Source: Chalciporus piperatus
Taxonomy: Eukaryota > Basidiomycota > Agaricomycetes > Boletales > Boletaceae
Direction of reading: 5' to 3'
Length of the DNA stretch: 64,000 nt
NCBI GenBank assembly: GCA_038093975.1
Contig: JBBPTG010000005.1
Span: 434,001-498,000, forward strand
Part shown: positions 11,571 through 22,264 of the stretch, piece after piece
How positions within the stretch are numbered: the first letter of the stretch is position 1
How the letters are laid out: every line of letters starts with the position of its first letter
Made by a program: the position numbers and the translations under genes
Notes under the pieces: model-generated
Database searches by the model: none
The model's input: the letters and a program-made list of their open reading frames with translations, nothing else
Told to the model about the DNA's origin: nothing

Positions 11571-12836
11571 CTAACTTTGCGTCTGCATCTCATAGTCCGG
11601 TCTCCCAATTTCTGTAGATAGTCGTTGGGTGGTGACCTCTGTATGAGACACTCGCTGGGGGTTCATAATCAGGCGGCAAGTCTAAGGGGAAAGAGAACTT
11701 GCTCTATCAGCTCCTCAATGACAGTGGGGAAGCAATGGCTTACCGCGATGGATATAAACACAGGAAACCAACTATCAACCAAGCATAATTTAGCGGCGAC
11801 TTTGTATAGGAGTGGCGGAACTTACAAAATGACCATGTTCATGACCGAGCTGTCGATGAGTTGACCTCCTAAAAACACTACAGACAGAGCTTCCGGCACA
11901 TAGTTGCTATCTCAGCATCAAATTGCTCCCGGGATGCACGGACTGCATGGCTTACCAACGATACAAGCGAATGCGATCACACCATCTCGTATGGTGATAG
12001 AGGCCACGGAGTTTCTTCTGAGTCTCTGTTCGGCACGAACAACTCTCCCCTTCTTGCGATATGCCAACCATAGAAGCATCAGTTGAGACGCGAGGGTGCC
12101 CACGATGAGTATGATGACGTTCTTCGGGAAGCCAACCACCAGGCAAGCAGAATCGTACGAAATCACCGGAATGACCAAGCAGTTGCCCGTGACAGCGGTC
12201 GCGAGCTCGAGCAAGACAGCTAGAGCACCGATCAACATGGCTGGTGTCCTCCGTTCGTGGAGGGCATATACTGTTCCGTATTATCAACTGACAAAGTAAG
12301 ACACAGAGAGACTCACCTCGGAGGAGCAAGACCATATCAAAAGTGATCATAAGCAATTGCGAGCCTCCTACCTGGAGGCCACGATACACGCCGCACCAGA
12401 GGGAAGGAATAGGGTGGTATGCAACGAAATTTACGTGAAAGTAAAAAATACCTCTGGTGCAGACAGGTCAAGTCCCGATCAGCCCAGTGCAAAACAAAGC
12501 AAACTCACATCTGCAAGGCCAGCGCAAAATATTTTGCGAAAAAGTACAACCACTTGATATACGCCCCTTGCGGTTTACTACCGCCCGACAATCATTACAG
12601 ACGAGCGTCAATTGCGAAATATGCAAAACTTACGGCCAGATGTAAGTTACTTCATCTCCGATCGTCAAGAGGGCGTCCCATGCGACAATTGAGAAGGAAG
12701 CAGCTGAGACACATGAACACCGGTCATTCTACTTCACAGATACAGCACAACTCGACTAACTGGCAGAGTATTCGGTGAGCCGGAACAGCTCGAAAGATTG
12801 TGGGGATGTCGTAGTTAAAAGGATGCTGGCGCTCAT
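11571..12836 (-). CDS. DUF6533 membrane protein, copy C
   Basis: An intact member of the family. The start at 12836 gives MSASILLTTTSPQSFELFRL and TEYSA before a GTTAGT donor. Exon 2 holds the DUF6533 hallmark AWDALLTIGDEVTYIWP, exon 3 AYIKWLYFFAKYFALALQM, and exon 4 a helix-rich piece ending LLMITFDMVLLLRG. The large exon has MLIGALAVLLELATAV, LVIPVISYDSACLVVGFPK and LLWLAYRKKGRVVRAE. Short exons follow, and the last reads TCRLIMNPQRVSHTE and ends at the TAG at 11571-11573. About six or seven hydrophobic segments make an integral membrane protein. Function is unknown; repeated local copies suggest a fast-evolving family. It is convergent with no other gene and lies head-to-head with GPI11 (452-bp spacer). 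Confidence 0.8.
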
Positions 12837-13287
12837 GGGTCACGAGTTCTGTGTCTGCTTCAATTGTGCTTCAAGTTGAATTTATCATGATGATAGATTG
12901 CATTAAGGACGGCTCACCTCTGTTGGCAGCCTGAGTCGCACCCAGATACCGTGGCAGAGTAGGGTTGGTCAAAGCATGTAACTCGTATAGTCCGCAAGGA
13001 ATAACGAGGCGAGGATTATCAGAGCCAGCGGGGGTCAAAAGTCACACAAGGGTGGGCATTGGGTGGGCATTATGGCCCTGCTTCGATGGTTAACCGCCGG
13101 TGGGTGCTCAAGCACATGCTGAGGCTGTAAACAGTAAGTAGATAAGTTAGTCGACTTGCAATTTTGTACAAGCGCTCACCTCCAGCAACTGAGGTAGCAC
13201 CGCAAACGACCGTCAGTCACGTATCACTTGGCCTTAGGAGTTTCGGACAGACCTATTTGTTCTGCTACTCGGGTTGGGTCGTTGCGT

Positions 13288-14425
13288 ATGCCACGGTCGA
13301 AATCCAAGGTCGCCAAGCCGACGACCACCGGCCACAGCTTGAACGAGAACAGCAGCGTCAAGGCGATATCGAACCCGAAATCTGAAAAGACCGCGTCGAT
13401 CCCTCCACCTTCGGATTTCTTTCCATTCTCCCAATATGCCCCCACCCTTGGAGTGCACTTGTTGCTCGTCGGTTTCACCGCCTTTTACCTCCCTCAAATG
13501 ACACGTCTTTTCGGACCGCTAGCAACACCGAAGACAGATAGGCCTCAATCGGAATTCATGGACGCGTTAACCGCCAATCCGTTGTCAACGCTGGTTTGGG
13601 TGGCTGGTGGGCTCACGCTGTTGCAAGTTTGGTGGGCAAACTGGGTGAGGAGCTGGTCTTTCAAGCAGACCGCCGCGGGGACAGAAGCAGAAAACAAATT
13701 ATACCGTGCAAAGTTCGACGGTCTCTGGTTCGCGGTGCGAGGATCACCCATTGCTTCTTCTATTCTAGTGTGTTGATTTATTCTCAGAAACTAAAAGAAG
13801 CGTCTGCGTTCACTTTGAGTGCAACCCTGGCGGCGTACGCTGTCTTTGTCTTGTTTGGGGCACCTCTGACAAGGTGAGGATACTCACCTTGGCTCTGTTT
13901 CATTTTAAATGAACTGCCGTGAAGCCATGTCTTGCATACGGCCCTCGTAGCATTCGTGGTCGCCGTTCTAGCTGCATTCACGCCAGCGTTCGTGTTTGGC
14001 TTCCCCTCCCTTGCCTCAGACACGGCGTCAATGGTCAACAGACTGACTTGGACGCGGCTCTTCGCAGAACTATCGTGAGTGAGGCAGACACTGGATCGCT
14101 TCGTTAACTGTAAACTCTCTTGCGCAGGCCTAGGAACACACTGGAATGCATTATGGTCTACCCAGCTATTGGGGCCGTCGTAGGTAGTTGGCTCGGCGCC
14201 ATTCCTATCGCCCTCGACTGGGACCGACCTTGGCAGGTAAGTTCACCTCGAGTCTCCCTGCGCAAACTCCGCTCATCTTCCCTGCAGGCATGGCCATTAA
14301 CGCCTATGCTCGGCAGTATTGGGGGTTACGTTATTGGGGCCGTCTCAGCCTTTGTATTCAACGCGGTTAAATGGCTTGCTGCAGAGCACATTCGATCACA
14401 ACCATCGAAACCCAAGAGTAACTGA
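13288..14425 (+). CDS. GPI11: GPI ethanolamine-phosphate transferase subunit (PIG-F)
   Basis: PIG-F/Gpi11 is an ER membrane protein that stabilises the Gpi13/Gpi7 (PIG-O/PIG-G) transferases, which add ethanolamine phosphate to GPI-anchor mannoses. Five exons (13288-13734, 13788-13873, 13925-14074, 14128-14236, 14288-14425) keep frame and give 309 aa, longer than yeast Gpi11 because of a basic N-terminal extension. Helices include TLGVHLLLVGFTAFYLPQ, LSTLVWVAGGLTLLQVWWAN, HTALVAFVVAVLAAFTPAF and MVYPAIGAVVGSWLGAIPI. The family motif LDWDRPWQ is split by an intron from AWPLTP, and the C-terminus reads SIGGYVIGAVSAFVFNAVK. It is the only intact copy of three in the window. It converges on PHO13, 55 bp away. 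Confidence 0.9.
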
Positions 14426-14480
14426 CGGTGTTGAATCTATGATATCTGGCAATCTATTTATTTCGACAGGAGTCCCGCGG

Positions 14481-15681
14481 TCAACTAGAACCCACTGCAC
14501 GAAGATCGCCTATTGATTGGGTAACATATTTGGGTACTATTGGGGAGGCGTTAGGCCCTATGATTTCCTCCTTCAAAGTTATCCCTGGGTTGTGTCGTTG
14601 TCACGACCATTCACGGGGAAAGCCTGAGTCACTCACCTGTCAGAACGAGCAGTGTCGCGAGGCCACCGGCTTGTCCAAAGAGTATGTCGGTGTTCAGCCG
14701 GTCTCCGACCATAATGGTGCGTTCAGGATCGAACTCGACTCTGGTGAAAGGCATCGTTATCGCTCAAACTAACCCGATGGTGCCTCAATACTCACTTTGC
14801 CCGGATACAATCCAACATTGTCTTTGCAGGTTTACCAATGCTGATGGGATCCCTTTCCAAGGCGAAACGAAGCGGTGCGCTGATGGAGCCAGCTCCAGGG
14901 AGCAAACCGTCTGCACTCGGGTATGTACTGTCATCGTTAGTGGCGAGGAACTGGCAACCAGGGTTACGAGTGAGGTATTGGAATGCCTTTGAGAGTTTCG
15001 TATAGTTGATCTTCACGTCAAGACCACACAAAACGGCGGCCACGTCCGTGTCTAATGTGAAGTCGGTGAGCGAGAACGGCTCGAGTGTGTTATCTGCGGG
15101 ATCCTAGCCAGTAGCGATGTTCTTGAGATCTATTAGGAACTCCGGAGAGCATGGATCTAGAGCGTACCGTGCCCCCGATGAAAGAAATTCCTTCCTCTCT
15201 CAACTCTTCTTCAACCCCAGACATCCCGATCACATATACTTTCTTGTCCTTCGGAAGCTTCATCACGGACGAGATGTAGACCGCAGCCGCATACGCAGAT
15301 CCATAGATCTCATCCTTTAAGACAAACCGGTCAGTCACCGAGCGAATTGGCCCAGTCATTCGCGTCGATCGTCACAGAATTGCCTTACCACCGAGGCCTG
15401 GACGCCCAGCTGATCGAATTTTCCCTTGTAACTCTTCCGAGACTTGCTCGCGTTATTCGTCACAAATAGAAGACGTTTCCCTGAGTAAATATATGTTCAT
15501 ACATTCGGAAGGGTGTGTAGCATGTGGACTTGCCTCGCTTCCGCAGGATATCGAGCACTTCGACTGCACCTCCGATAGGGCGATCTCCGTGCCATAACAC
15601 TCCGTCACAATCGAACATCCATGTGTCGTACTTGTCAAGCAAAGCCTCGTAGTCCTCCTTTGAAGATAAATGGGTAGCCAT
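14481..15681 (-). CDS. PHO13: PHO13-type HAD phosphatase (4-nitrophenylphosphatase / phosphoglycolate phosphatase)
   Basis: HAD subclass IIA phosphatase. Yeast Pho13 and mammalian PGP remove toxic side products such as 2-phosphoglycolate. The start at 15681 gives [22 protein letters not shown] motif I is [16 protein letters not shown] (nucleophile D and acid D), motif II lies in [13 protein letters not shown], the cap region follows ([19 protein letters not shown]), then [18 protein letters not shown], the lysine region IGKPAKTM, and motif [16 protein letters not shown]. The last exon ends AVGSS at a TGA (14481-14483). The first intron uses a GC donor (AG then GCAAGT). All motifs are present, so activity is expected. 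Relics of this gene occur at 3.64-4.03 kb and 11.26-11.30 kb. Convergent with GPI11. Confidence 0.88.
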
Positions 15682-16049
15682 CTGGATATCTGGGTCCAGC
15701 CAATGTCAAACTAGCTAGGAGGGTGTAACTTGAAGGGAGACTCGGAGGTCAGGTCTTCAGCGGAACACTACACTTGCCATATCGGGAAGACCCGGAGTTC
15801 CGGCAGGGTTAGCCTTACCAGCTCCGAAACATTACACTCTCCAAAGTACTTCGACAACCAAAGCTCCCTAGGTCACGGAGAGTTTGCACTAGTGCTTTCG
15901 TGATCATTGCGGCGAATTAGACCAGCTTTTTGAGTACATGGGTCGAAGCACATAGGCTCAGCAACTCGCGTTTGCGAGTCACTTGCACCGATGCCTACTC
16001 CTTGATCTTGGCCAGGTGGATAGCACGACCAATGCTCACCGGTGTCCTA

Positions 16050-17985
16050 ACGTTTTGTGTATGGCTTCATCTTATCAGACGAGAGAATGCAGTGGCACAT
16101 CTCTCTGTCGATGCGTCTTACTTACTTCCGCCATGGATTCGTAAGGAGAGTGCGAAATTCTCCTCCCGACATGGCGCGCCGGACAAGTCGGTTCTCGTCG
16201 ATCCAGAAGAACGCCTCTCGCTTCACCGGGGTCTGGTAGCGAGGTGAGTCTCCATGCGATTCCCTTTCTGCACTGACCATGATGCTAGCTTGGCGGTTCT
16301 TTGGGAACTAGCCTCATCATCGGTTCTGGTACTGCGCTCGTCGGAGGAGGTCCATTGGGCCTCTGGTTCGGAAGCTCGTTCACGGGTTTTCCGTCATGAT
16401 CGCATTGTAGAAATAGGAGTCTATCTTCCGCATAAGAAAGTTTGCGCTGGTTTCGCGACACGCTACGTCGATCCCGCGTTGGGATACAACTATTTCTTCA
16501 AGTGCTTCGTTCAGACCACGAACAACCTCAATGCCACGAATGCAAGTGGTTCAGCATTGCACACTATATGTTCCCATAGAAGTTTGGATGTGTAAGTCTT
16601 CAATCTTACTACAAGTGCCTACTTGACCTCCCTGACAAATGCATGACAGTGATTTATATTGTTTTGATTAAGAACATTCAACTCACTCTGTTGTTCTGCC
16701 ACTGAGAAAGTGCCAGTTTTTTTGGGCATACGTGTCATTGGAGAGTTTGAGTTCTAGTTCTGCAATATCAAGGTTTTTGTGGGAATCGTCCTGATGGACA
16801 GATCATCGAGATGGCGGAAACCATCATCATGACCGCATTGGATTCAGATACTGAAATCCTCCGAATGGCCCTTTGAGAGACTATCTCATTAGCCAAGTTC
16901 ACAACAAGTCCCTCCCAGTTTCTTGGCTTCTGGAGTACCCTGACCACAGGGACGCTGTTCCCTATCGTCGCATTCTATATAGGAGGGACTGTCTTGATCA
17001 GCTTGACGGTTCCGAGCTCAAATAACGTGAGTATGCTACATTTTGATCCTTCTCACCCTGTCAAAATGTCTTACCGACCCTGATTCAGACCTTATTCGCT
17101 GCCAATGCGTCCAAAGCGGGGCGGCTGCCTCTCCATTCGTGGTTGGTCAGTGGGTACACTTCTCCATGTGTTCTTATCTGATTCCCAGCAGGCACAACTT
17201 TAGCCGGCATACGTGATATCAACCATGTCATTGACGCCGTCGTCCTGATATTTGTGCTGAGTGTATCGAATTCGGACCTAGGACGTTATACGGTTTGGCT
17301 GTCGAACGGGAAGCGCTACGAATATTCGCCAAAGTAAACCGATGGGGAGTCCGCACTGCTCTTTAATACGGTGGTGTGTTTTCTCACCTTGCTCAACGCA
17401 AGTTCTTCGATCTCCATTGGTCAGTACGACAAGGTTTTCTTATATCCACTCGATCGCCGCTGACATAGCTCCTTTGGCTGGTTTTCCAACTTAATTGCAA
17501 GCTTCGGCGCCATTACGTGGATGTGTATATCTTCCACGCTCATCTCGGGTTCACTCTTCACTCTCAATCAAACGCGGAGCTGATTTCGTTATTCAGCGCG
17601 TTCATGTGCGCGCTGAAAGAGCAAGGGGCTGATCGTGATACTTGGCCCTACAAGGCTGCGCTTCAACCATTTGGTTCATGGTTTGCCCTCTACATGATTT
17701 TCTTATCGTGAAACAAAGAAATGCTTTCCAAAGCACGTTCCTGTCATTCGCGTCCTCTTCTTTTATCACGTAAGCCAACTTTTCCTGTGCCCGTGGTTTC
17801 ATTTCCGCTTCATAACTGACACCTGTCTGCTAGATCATATACATTTTGCTGTTCCTCTTTTCGTCGCTTTATGGGTGGGATACAAAGTTTACTTGCGGAC
17901 TAGCACAATTCCCGCTGCCGAGGTAGATCTTGTCACCGGAAAGCAGGAAATTGATGATGAAGGGTCACGATGGCAGCGTATCTGA
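16050..17985 (+). pseudogene. Amino-acid permease (APC/YAT family) pseudogene
   Basis: Pieces of a yeast-type amino-acid permease occur in order on the + strand but in shifting frames. Near 16300 the first helix reads GTSLIIGSGTALVGGGPLGL and ends in a stop. A one-base shift later comes EIGVYLPHKKVCAGFATRYV and DPALGYNYFFK. Near 16720-16800 a helix is cut by a TAG. Then LFAANASKAG, a TLAG-type piece, LYGLAVE-like sequence, ITWM, RDTWPYKAALQPFGSWFALY, and the C-terminus VDLVTGKQEIDDEGSRWQRI with a TGA. At least one frameshift and several in-frame stops rule out a full-length transporter. Some exons may still be transcribed. Confidence 0.8.
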
Positions 17986-19110
17986 GATGCGCTCTGAAGT
18001 GGGGTAGGTCCGGATAATCTGGGCCGTTTGGACTGTCGAGGGCGAGGGACAGAGCACAAAAAAAATTCAGTGTGTGTGCGGTATTGCATTTTTTATATTC
18101 GTCCTTTTTCCCCATTGGCGGATCTGGAACTTTGTCTGCTTGCACAGGATGTAGCATTTGATTGTCTGGTGGTTCAGCCTGGACCTAGATCCTCGCCTAG
18201 CCAGAGATAAATTTGCGTTGCGCTGCAGGGCCGAGAACACTGCCCGTGGCCATCCGTTCATTTATCTGCGGAGACAACGAGGCTTCGGACGAAGGCCACG
18301 AAGAAAATGCAAATGCAAAACGCAAAAGCCACCGACAATGTATACTTTGCTGGCGAAAAGGACTTGAGGGGGCTCCATCGTATTCAAGATCAGAATTCAA
18401 CGATCATCAACATCAACATCGATACAGATGTCTGTCGATATCACCGTTTCAATATTCCTTTCTGCTCGCACGACGGGACCGGATGTTCCTCTGTTGAGAA
18501 GCGAGGGCTTAGGAGGGGGACTGTCAGTGAACTGGGACAGCTAAAAGTGTTCGCGTCCTACTACACTCGTCTGGTCCTGACTCTTTACCCACCAAACAGT
18601 CGCGCTCAGCCTCGTGCTGCTTTTCCCGTGCTCCAAGCTGGTTGTCAGGCCTTCGAGTGCCAGTTGAAGCCGTTTTGCACACGCCTGTCGTCGTGTCGCT
18701 AGACAGGGGTGTCGATCGGATGCCGTTCCGTGACCCATTTTTGCCTCGATGGAGGATCATGTGTCGAACATGTGTACAAACCAAGTAACGGCGCAATCAA
18801 AGGGTAAAGGCATTTAAGTGGCGGACTTCCGCTTTCGCTCATTGTCCTGATCAGCGGGCAATTGATCTGCCTACCTGAGTAATTACCACTGATGTATGGG
18901 GCGGCGCCCATCAACGTCAAGGAAACAATGTACTCAGATCATCATTCTTGACGCGCTGAAAGGAGATAAATCATACAAACATAAAAGTACATACAGTTTG
19001 CATGTATATGGGAATACAAATGAAGGTGTGGAGCGTGCTCTGAATCGTGCGGTGAAACTGGGGTGGAGAAAAATGTATAGTCTATGTGTGATCTGGGAGG
19101 TCCATCAAAT
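17986..19110. other. No supported gene
   Basis: Lies between the permease pseudogene and the transaldolase-like gene. The longest frame is 18307-18702 (+, 131 codons), with no recognisable domain and no clear splice sites. I see no RNA gene or repeat. Confidence 0.45.
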
Positions 19111-20865
19111 TCAAAAGTAATCGACCCCTTCGACCATCTTCTTGGAGGTAGAGGCTTTGTCCGCGGGTGCGTTGTCTTGTCTCGAACTGGACTTGGACCT
19201 AGCGGTCGACCTTGATCGTTTGGAGGACCTACTGGATTTGGACCTGCGTAGCATTCGTGGGTCGTCCGATATGGAAGGACGACGATAGAGCTGATCGAGC
19301 GGTACTTTCTCGAGATCGATACGGCGTTTAATCTCGTTCCAAACGATAGCTTCGATGGTCTCCATATGAGCCTGCATCTTGGTCAAACGAACATAGAGTA
19401 CGGCGGATATCATGCTGCGGTATTCGGCAGGGAGAGCTGCCAGGAAGCCTTTCTTCGATTTGAGATAGTCGGAGGGGAACTCTGCCTGCAGAGCATTCAT
19501 CGTGGCGGGTGATCTGTCGTCCGATCGGGGATGCCATGTGGTCAGTTTTTTCATCGGGATTTGGTCGAGTTGGCTTTTCTTGAGAGCGGCACAACCTATG
19601 CCACCGAGTTGCTTCAACTCGGCCCACTGTTTTCAGTATCAGTATCAGTATCGACTATTACGGCAAAGGAACGAGGGGGATCACCATTCGGAAATCGGTC
19701 GCGACGAGCGTGGTGTTGATTCCGTTGTGACGTATAAAGGAGGCACACGATTGAATGGTCTCGATTCCAGGGTGATCTTGCGATAGGTACTCCACTCGAG
19801 TGGCCATTCGTCGTTGCTGCTCGAACCACTCCATGATCTAGATCGAGAACCGTCAGCGTCTTCGACTTTGAATGCGATCGTGAGCCCCACTCACCGGTTC
19901 TACACTCATAGTCACCATCTTTGCACCTGCTTCGATGCATGCAGAAGCATGGGGCAGGCACGATACCAACGAAAGGTTCGTTTGTATGCCATATCGATCG
20001 GTAAGAACTTTAGCAGCCCGAATGCCCTCTTCAGTCGCAGGCAACTATGCACAAAGAAAGCCGCCGGAAATGAGTCTCGAGAAACGAAAACGCCAAAGAA
20101 CAAACGGAAGTCCCGAACCGTAACAATGATTCTCCATCGCCTCACGTTAGCTTGATCGAACTTGGTCACCATCTTGGCCGCCCTCGCTACCATCTGTTCG
20201 GTATCATCGTGAAGACGCGGATCAATAAAGATCACGACAGGGCCTGGACATAGGTCGAGGAGGACCAGGCTGAGTTCTACCATCTATGATAATGAACGAG
20301 AACGCGACAGGGTTCAACGCGGTGATGAGAGCATTCTAAGAAGGCGAACTCACGAATTGGTCCGTCACCGCTGTGAGGAGCGCTTCCTCGTCGTTGGGGT
20401 TGATTCTAGTGCACGATAAGACACGATACAAAGCGGGTCAAGGTGGTCATCTTTTTCTCACATTCCAGACTCCATGATGCGTTTGGTAGCGACCCAGACA
20501 TGATAACGGAGATCGTCCGTTCGGATGCGGGATGCCACATTCTCGGGTGTCAAAAGACAACCCCAAAAGTCATGAAACGCCAGCGCTGAATGACCCAAAG
20601 AGCATAAGCCATCGTCGTGGACTGAATGATGGGGGGTGGACTTACTTTCGAGATCAACTGTATCAGCATAAATGGGGACATTGCTGAAGGGGGATGAAGG
20701 AATGATTTGGTCGGAAGAAGCCCCTTCAGAATAGTTCCCGCCTTCCGAGTGCGAGTAGTTGTACAACATCTGTCTCAAATTATAGTTTTTAGAAACTGGA
20801 AACGTGCCCGACGCCCAGCGACGGGGAACGTAGGATGCTGCACGGGCAGGCTCGGCTGAAGGCAT
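19111..20865 (-). CDS. Transaldolase-family protein, probably lacking the catalytic lysine
   Basis: Seven exons spell a transaldolase-like TIM barrel. In order: SNVPIYADTVDLE (family ADTGD), FHDFWGCLLTPENVASRI, NPNDEEALLTAVTDQF, a strand with VVIFIDPRLHDDTEQMVARA (family STEVDPRLSYDTE), KFDQANVRRWRIIVT joined to LPATEEGIRAAKVL, GIQTNLSLVSCLPHASACIE (family NLTLLFSFAQA.ACAEAG), then INTTLVATDFRMWAELKQLG. The C-terminal tail is rich in S, R and K (SKSSRSSKRSRSTARSKSS) and ends DYF. By eye the Schiff-base lysine is Thr (ACG), the acid Glu is Phe and the Asn of TNP is Thr; the first Asp is kept. Known family chemistry (transfer of dihydroxyacetone from sedoheptulose-7-P) is therefore doubtful. 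The start at 20865 (MPSAEPARAASYVPRR) is the first ATG of exon 1. Confidence 0.75.
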
Positions 20866-20895
20866 AGCGAATAGGGGGATTAAACTGTTGTAGAT

Positions 20896-21509
20896 TTAGC
20901 GATAGGCAAAGCACGACTGCGTGTTATGTACACCGTCAGGGTGGATGTCCACAGGAGTATCCACAAGTGATCGATTGATCAGTGGCGTGCAATATTGTCC
21001 GAACACAGCTCCTTGTGGAGTAGATAGCACGCTATCGTGGACCCGCTTTGGCTGTGGCGTCAAGTCCCGTGGCATTAATCCCTTGCGATCAACATGGAAC
21101 ACCACAACTCGTCCTAATCCCTGTGAGGGAGGCCGTGCCAGGCCTGCCTCGTTGGAGCTGCCACGATCAAAGCGCAAGCTATCGTCGCGTCCAGATCAGT
21201 AAGGTTGTCCCCAGTTACCACCCGATGGGCCGCGATCAACCATTTCGGTAAAACGACCTACCTTTGGGAGTGTATGCTCCACCCTTGACTCATCTTCTGA
21301 ATGATTCGCCCTGGTCGACAAGAGAAACTGGAGAAGATCCCCTGGGCATCATAATCATCCATCCGCGCCTCCCAACTGGGGTCGACGCATGCCTCATTGA
21401 ACGCGATTTGATTCTGACCCCACTCGCGGTGCTCGAACCAACACCGACGGCTTGGGTCAGAATCCGAATCCGAATCGCGACGCCGAATCCTGAACCCTTG
21501 TTCTTCCAT
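20896..21509 (-). CDS. Hypothetical protein, two exons
   Basis: I do not recognise the family. Exon 1 (21509-21262) starts MEEQGFRIRRRDSDSDSDPS and ends IHSQ; a GTAGGT donor, an 83-nt intron and a GATAG acceptor join it in frame to exon 2 (21178-20896), SLRFDRGSSNEAGLARPPSQ, through GRVVVFHVDRKGLMPRDL, QYCTPLINRSLVDTPVDIHP to FAYR-stop. The product would be 176 aa, soluble, with an N-terminal run of Asp/Ser. The matching splice phase is the main support. It lies 30 bp upstream of the transaldolase-like start on the same strand, so it could also be 5' exons of that gene. Confidence 0.45.
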
Positions 21510-22264
21510 TCAGCAGATCGGTCCAGGTGAATGAAAAAAAAAGGAAGCGGGATAGCTATAGCTAGAGCGTGCTTCCTGAGCGGAGGAAATCAAAATTCGG
21601 ACGCGGCGATGGGAGTTGACTGGAAGCTTGTCTTAAAGCGTCTAATGCGCGCCGGTTTCCATCAGAATGAGAATAGACTAGCCCCATCTGAATTCGCCAT
21701 CCGCAGTTGTTCGGTACGGGGAATTCAAGGGAATTCATGAATTCTCATTCCTGTCGTCCGTGTCGCACCCCCGACGTGTCTGTCAACGGTTGATCGCACG
21801 GCCGACCACGATGGCGTCGGAGGAGAATATTGACAGTGAGAAGATCGGAGCGATGTGCGATGGGAGTACGTAAGAGTTGGGTAACACAGATCTCCATAAA
21901 TTATAGGTAAATTGAAGTTCTTACTCAAAGGCCATCAAATTGATCGAAGGGTGTCAACGGAACGACGTTGGCTCGATCATACCAGTGGATGACCGTGTTC
22001 GCATGCTGTCAACGCTGTTAACATGAGAAACAATAGGCTATTTACATTAGGAGGGCTACGGGTATTATACATGCATGCACATATCCACTAGAATGCCTAG
22101 AATGCCTGAATAAGTCTTTACAATGCGGAAAATAAGTATTAGTAGAATGTGGATGACTCTATGGAACACTGGAATGCAGTGGCGAGCTGGCGATATGCGG
22201 CGATAGCAATAAACGGGGTATATTCTACAAAAAAAAAACGAAAGAAGAGTGCATCACGCAAGGT
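21510..22264. other. Intergenic, no supported gene
   Basis: No domain or coherent exon set. The part at 22000-22260 is AT-rich and probably holds the 3' UTR of the bZIP gene, which ends at 22265. Confidence 0.5.

Larger units (their letters stand above)
11470..14532. repeat. Tandem array unit C (duplicate of unit B)
   Basis: Direct repeat partner of 8548-11306. This copy has the uninterrupted DUF6533 and GPI11 genes and continues into the complete PHO13 gene, so it is probably closest to the ancestral arrangement. Confidence 0.85.

Noticed and set aside
19634..19655. AGTATC triple repeat
   Set aside because: Lies in an intron next to an acceptor of the transaldolase-like gene; short simple repeat with no further structure.
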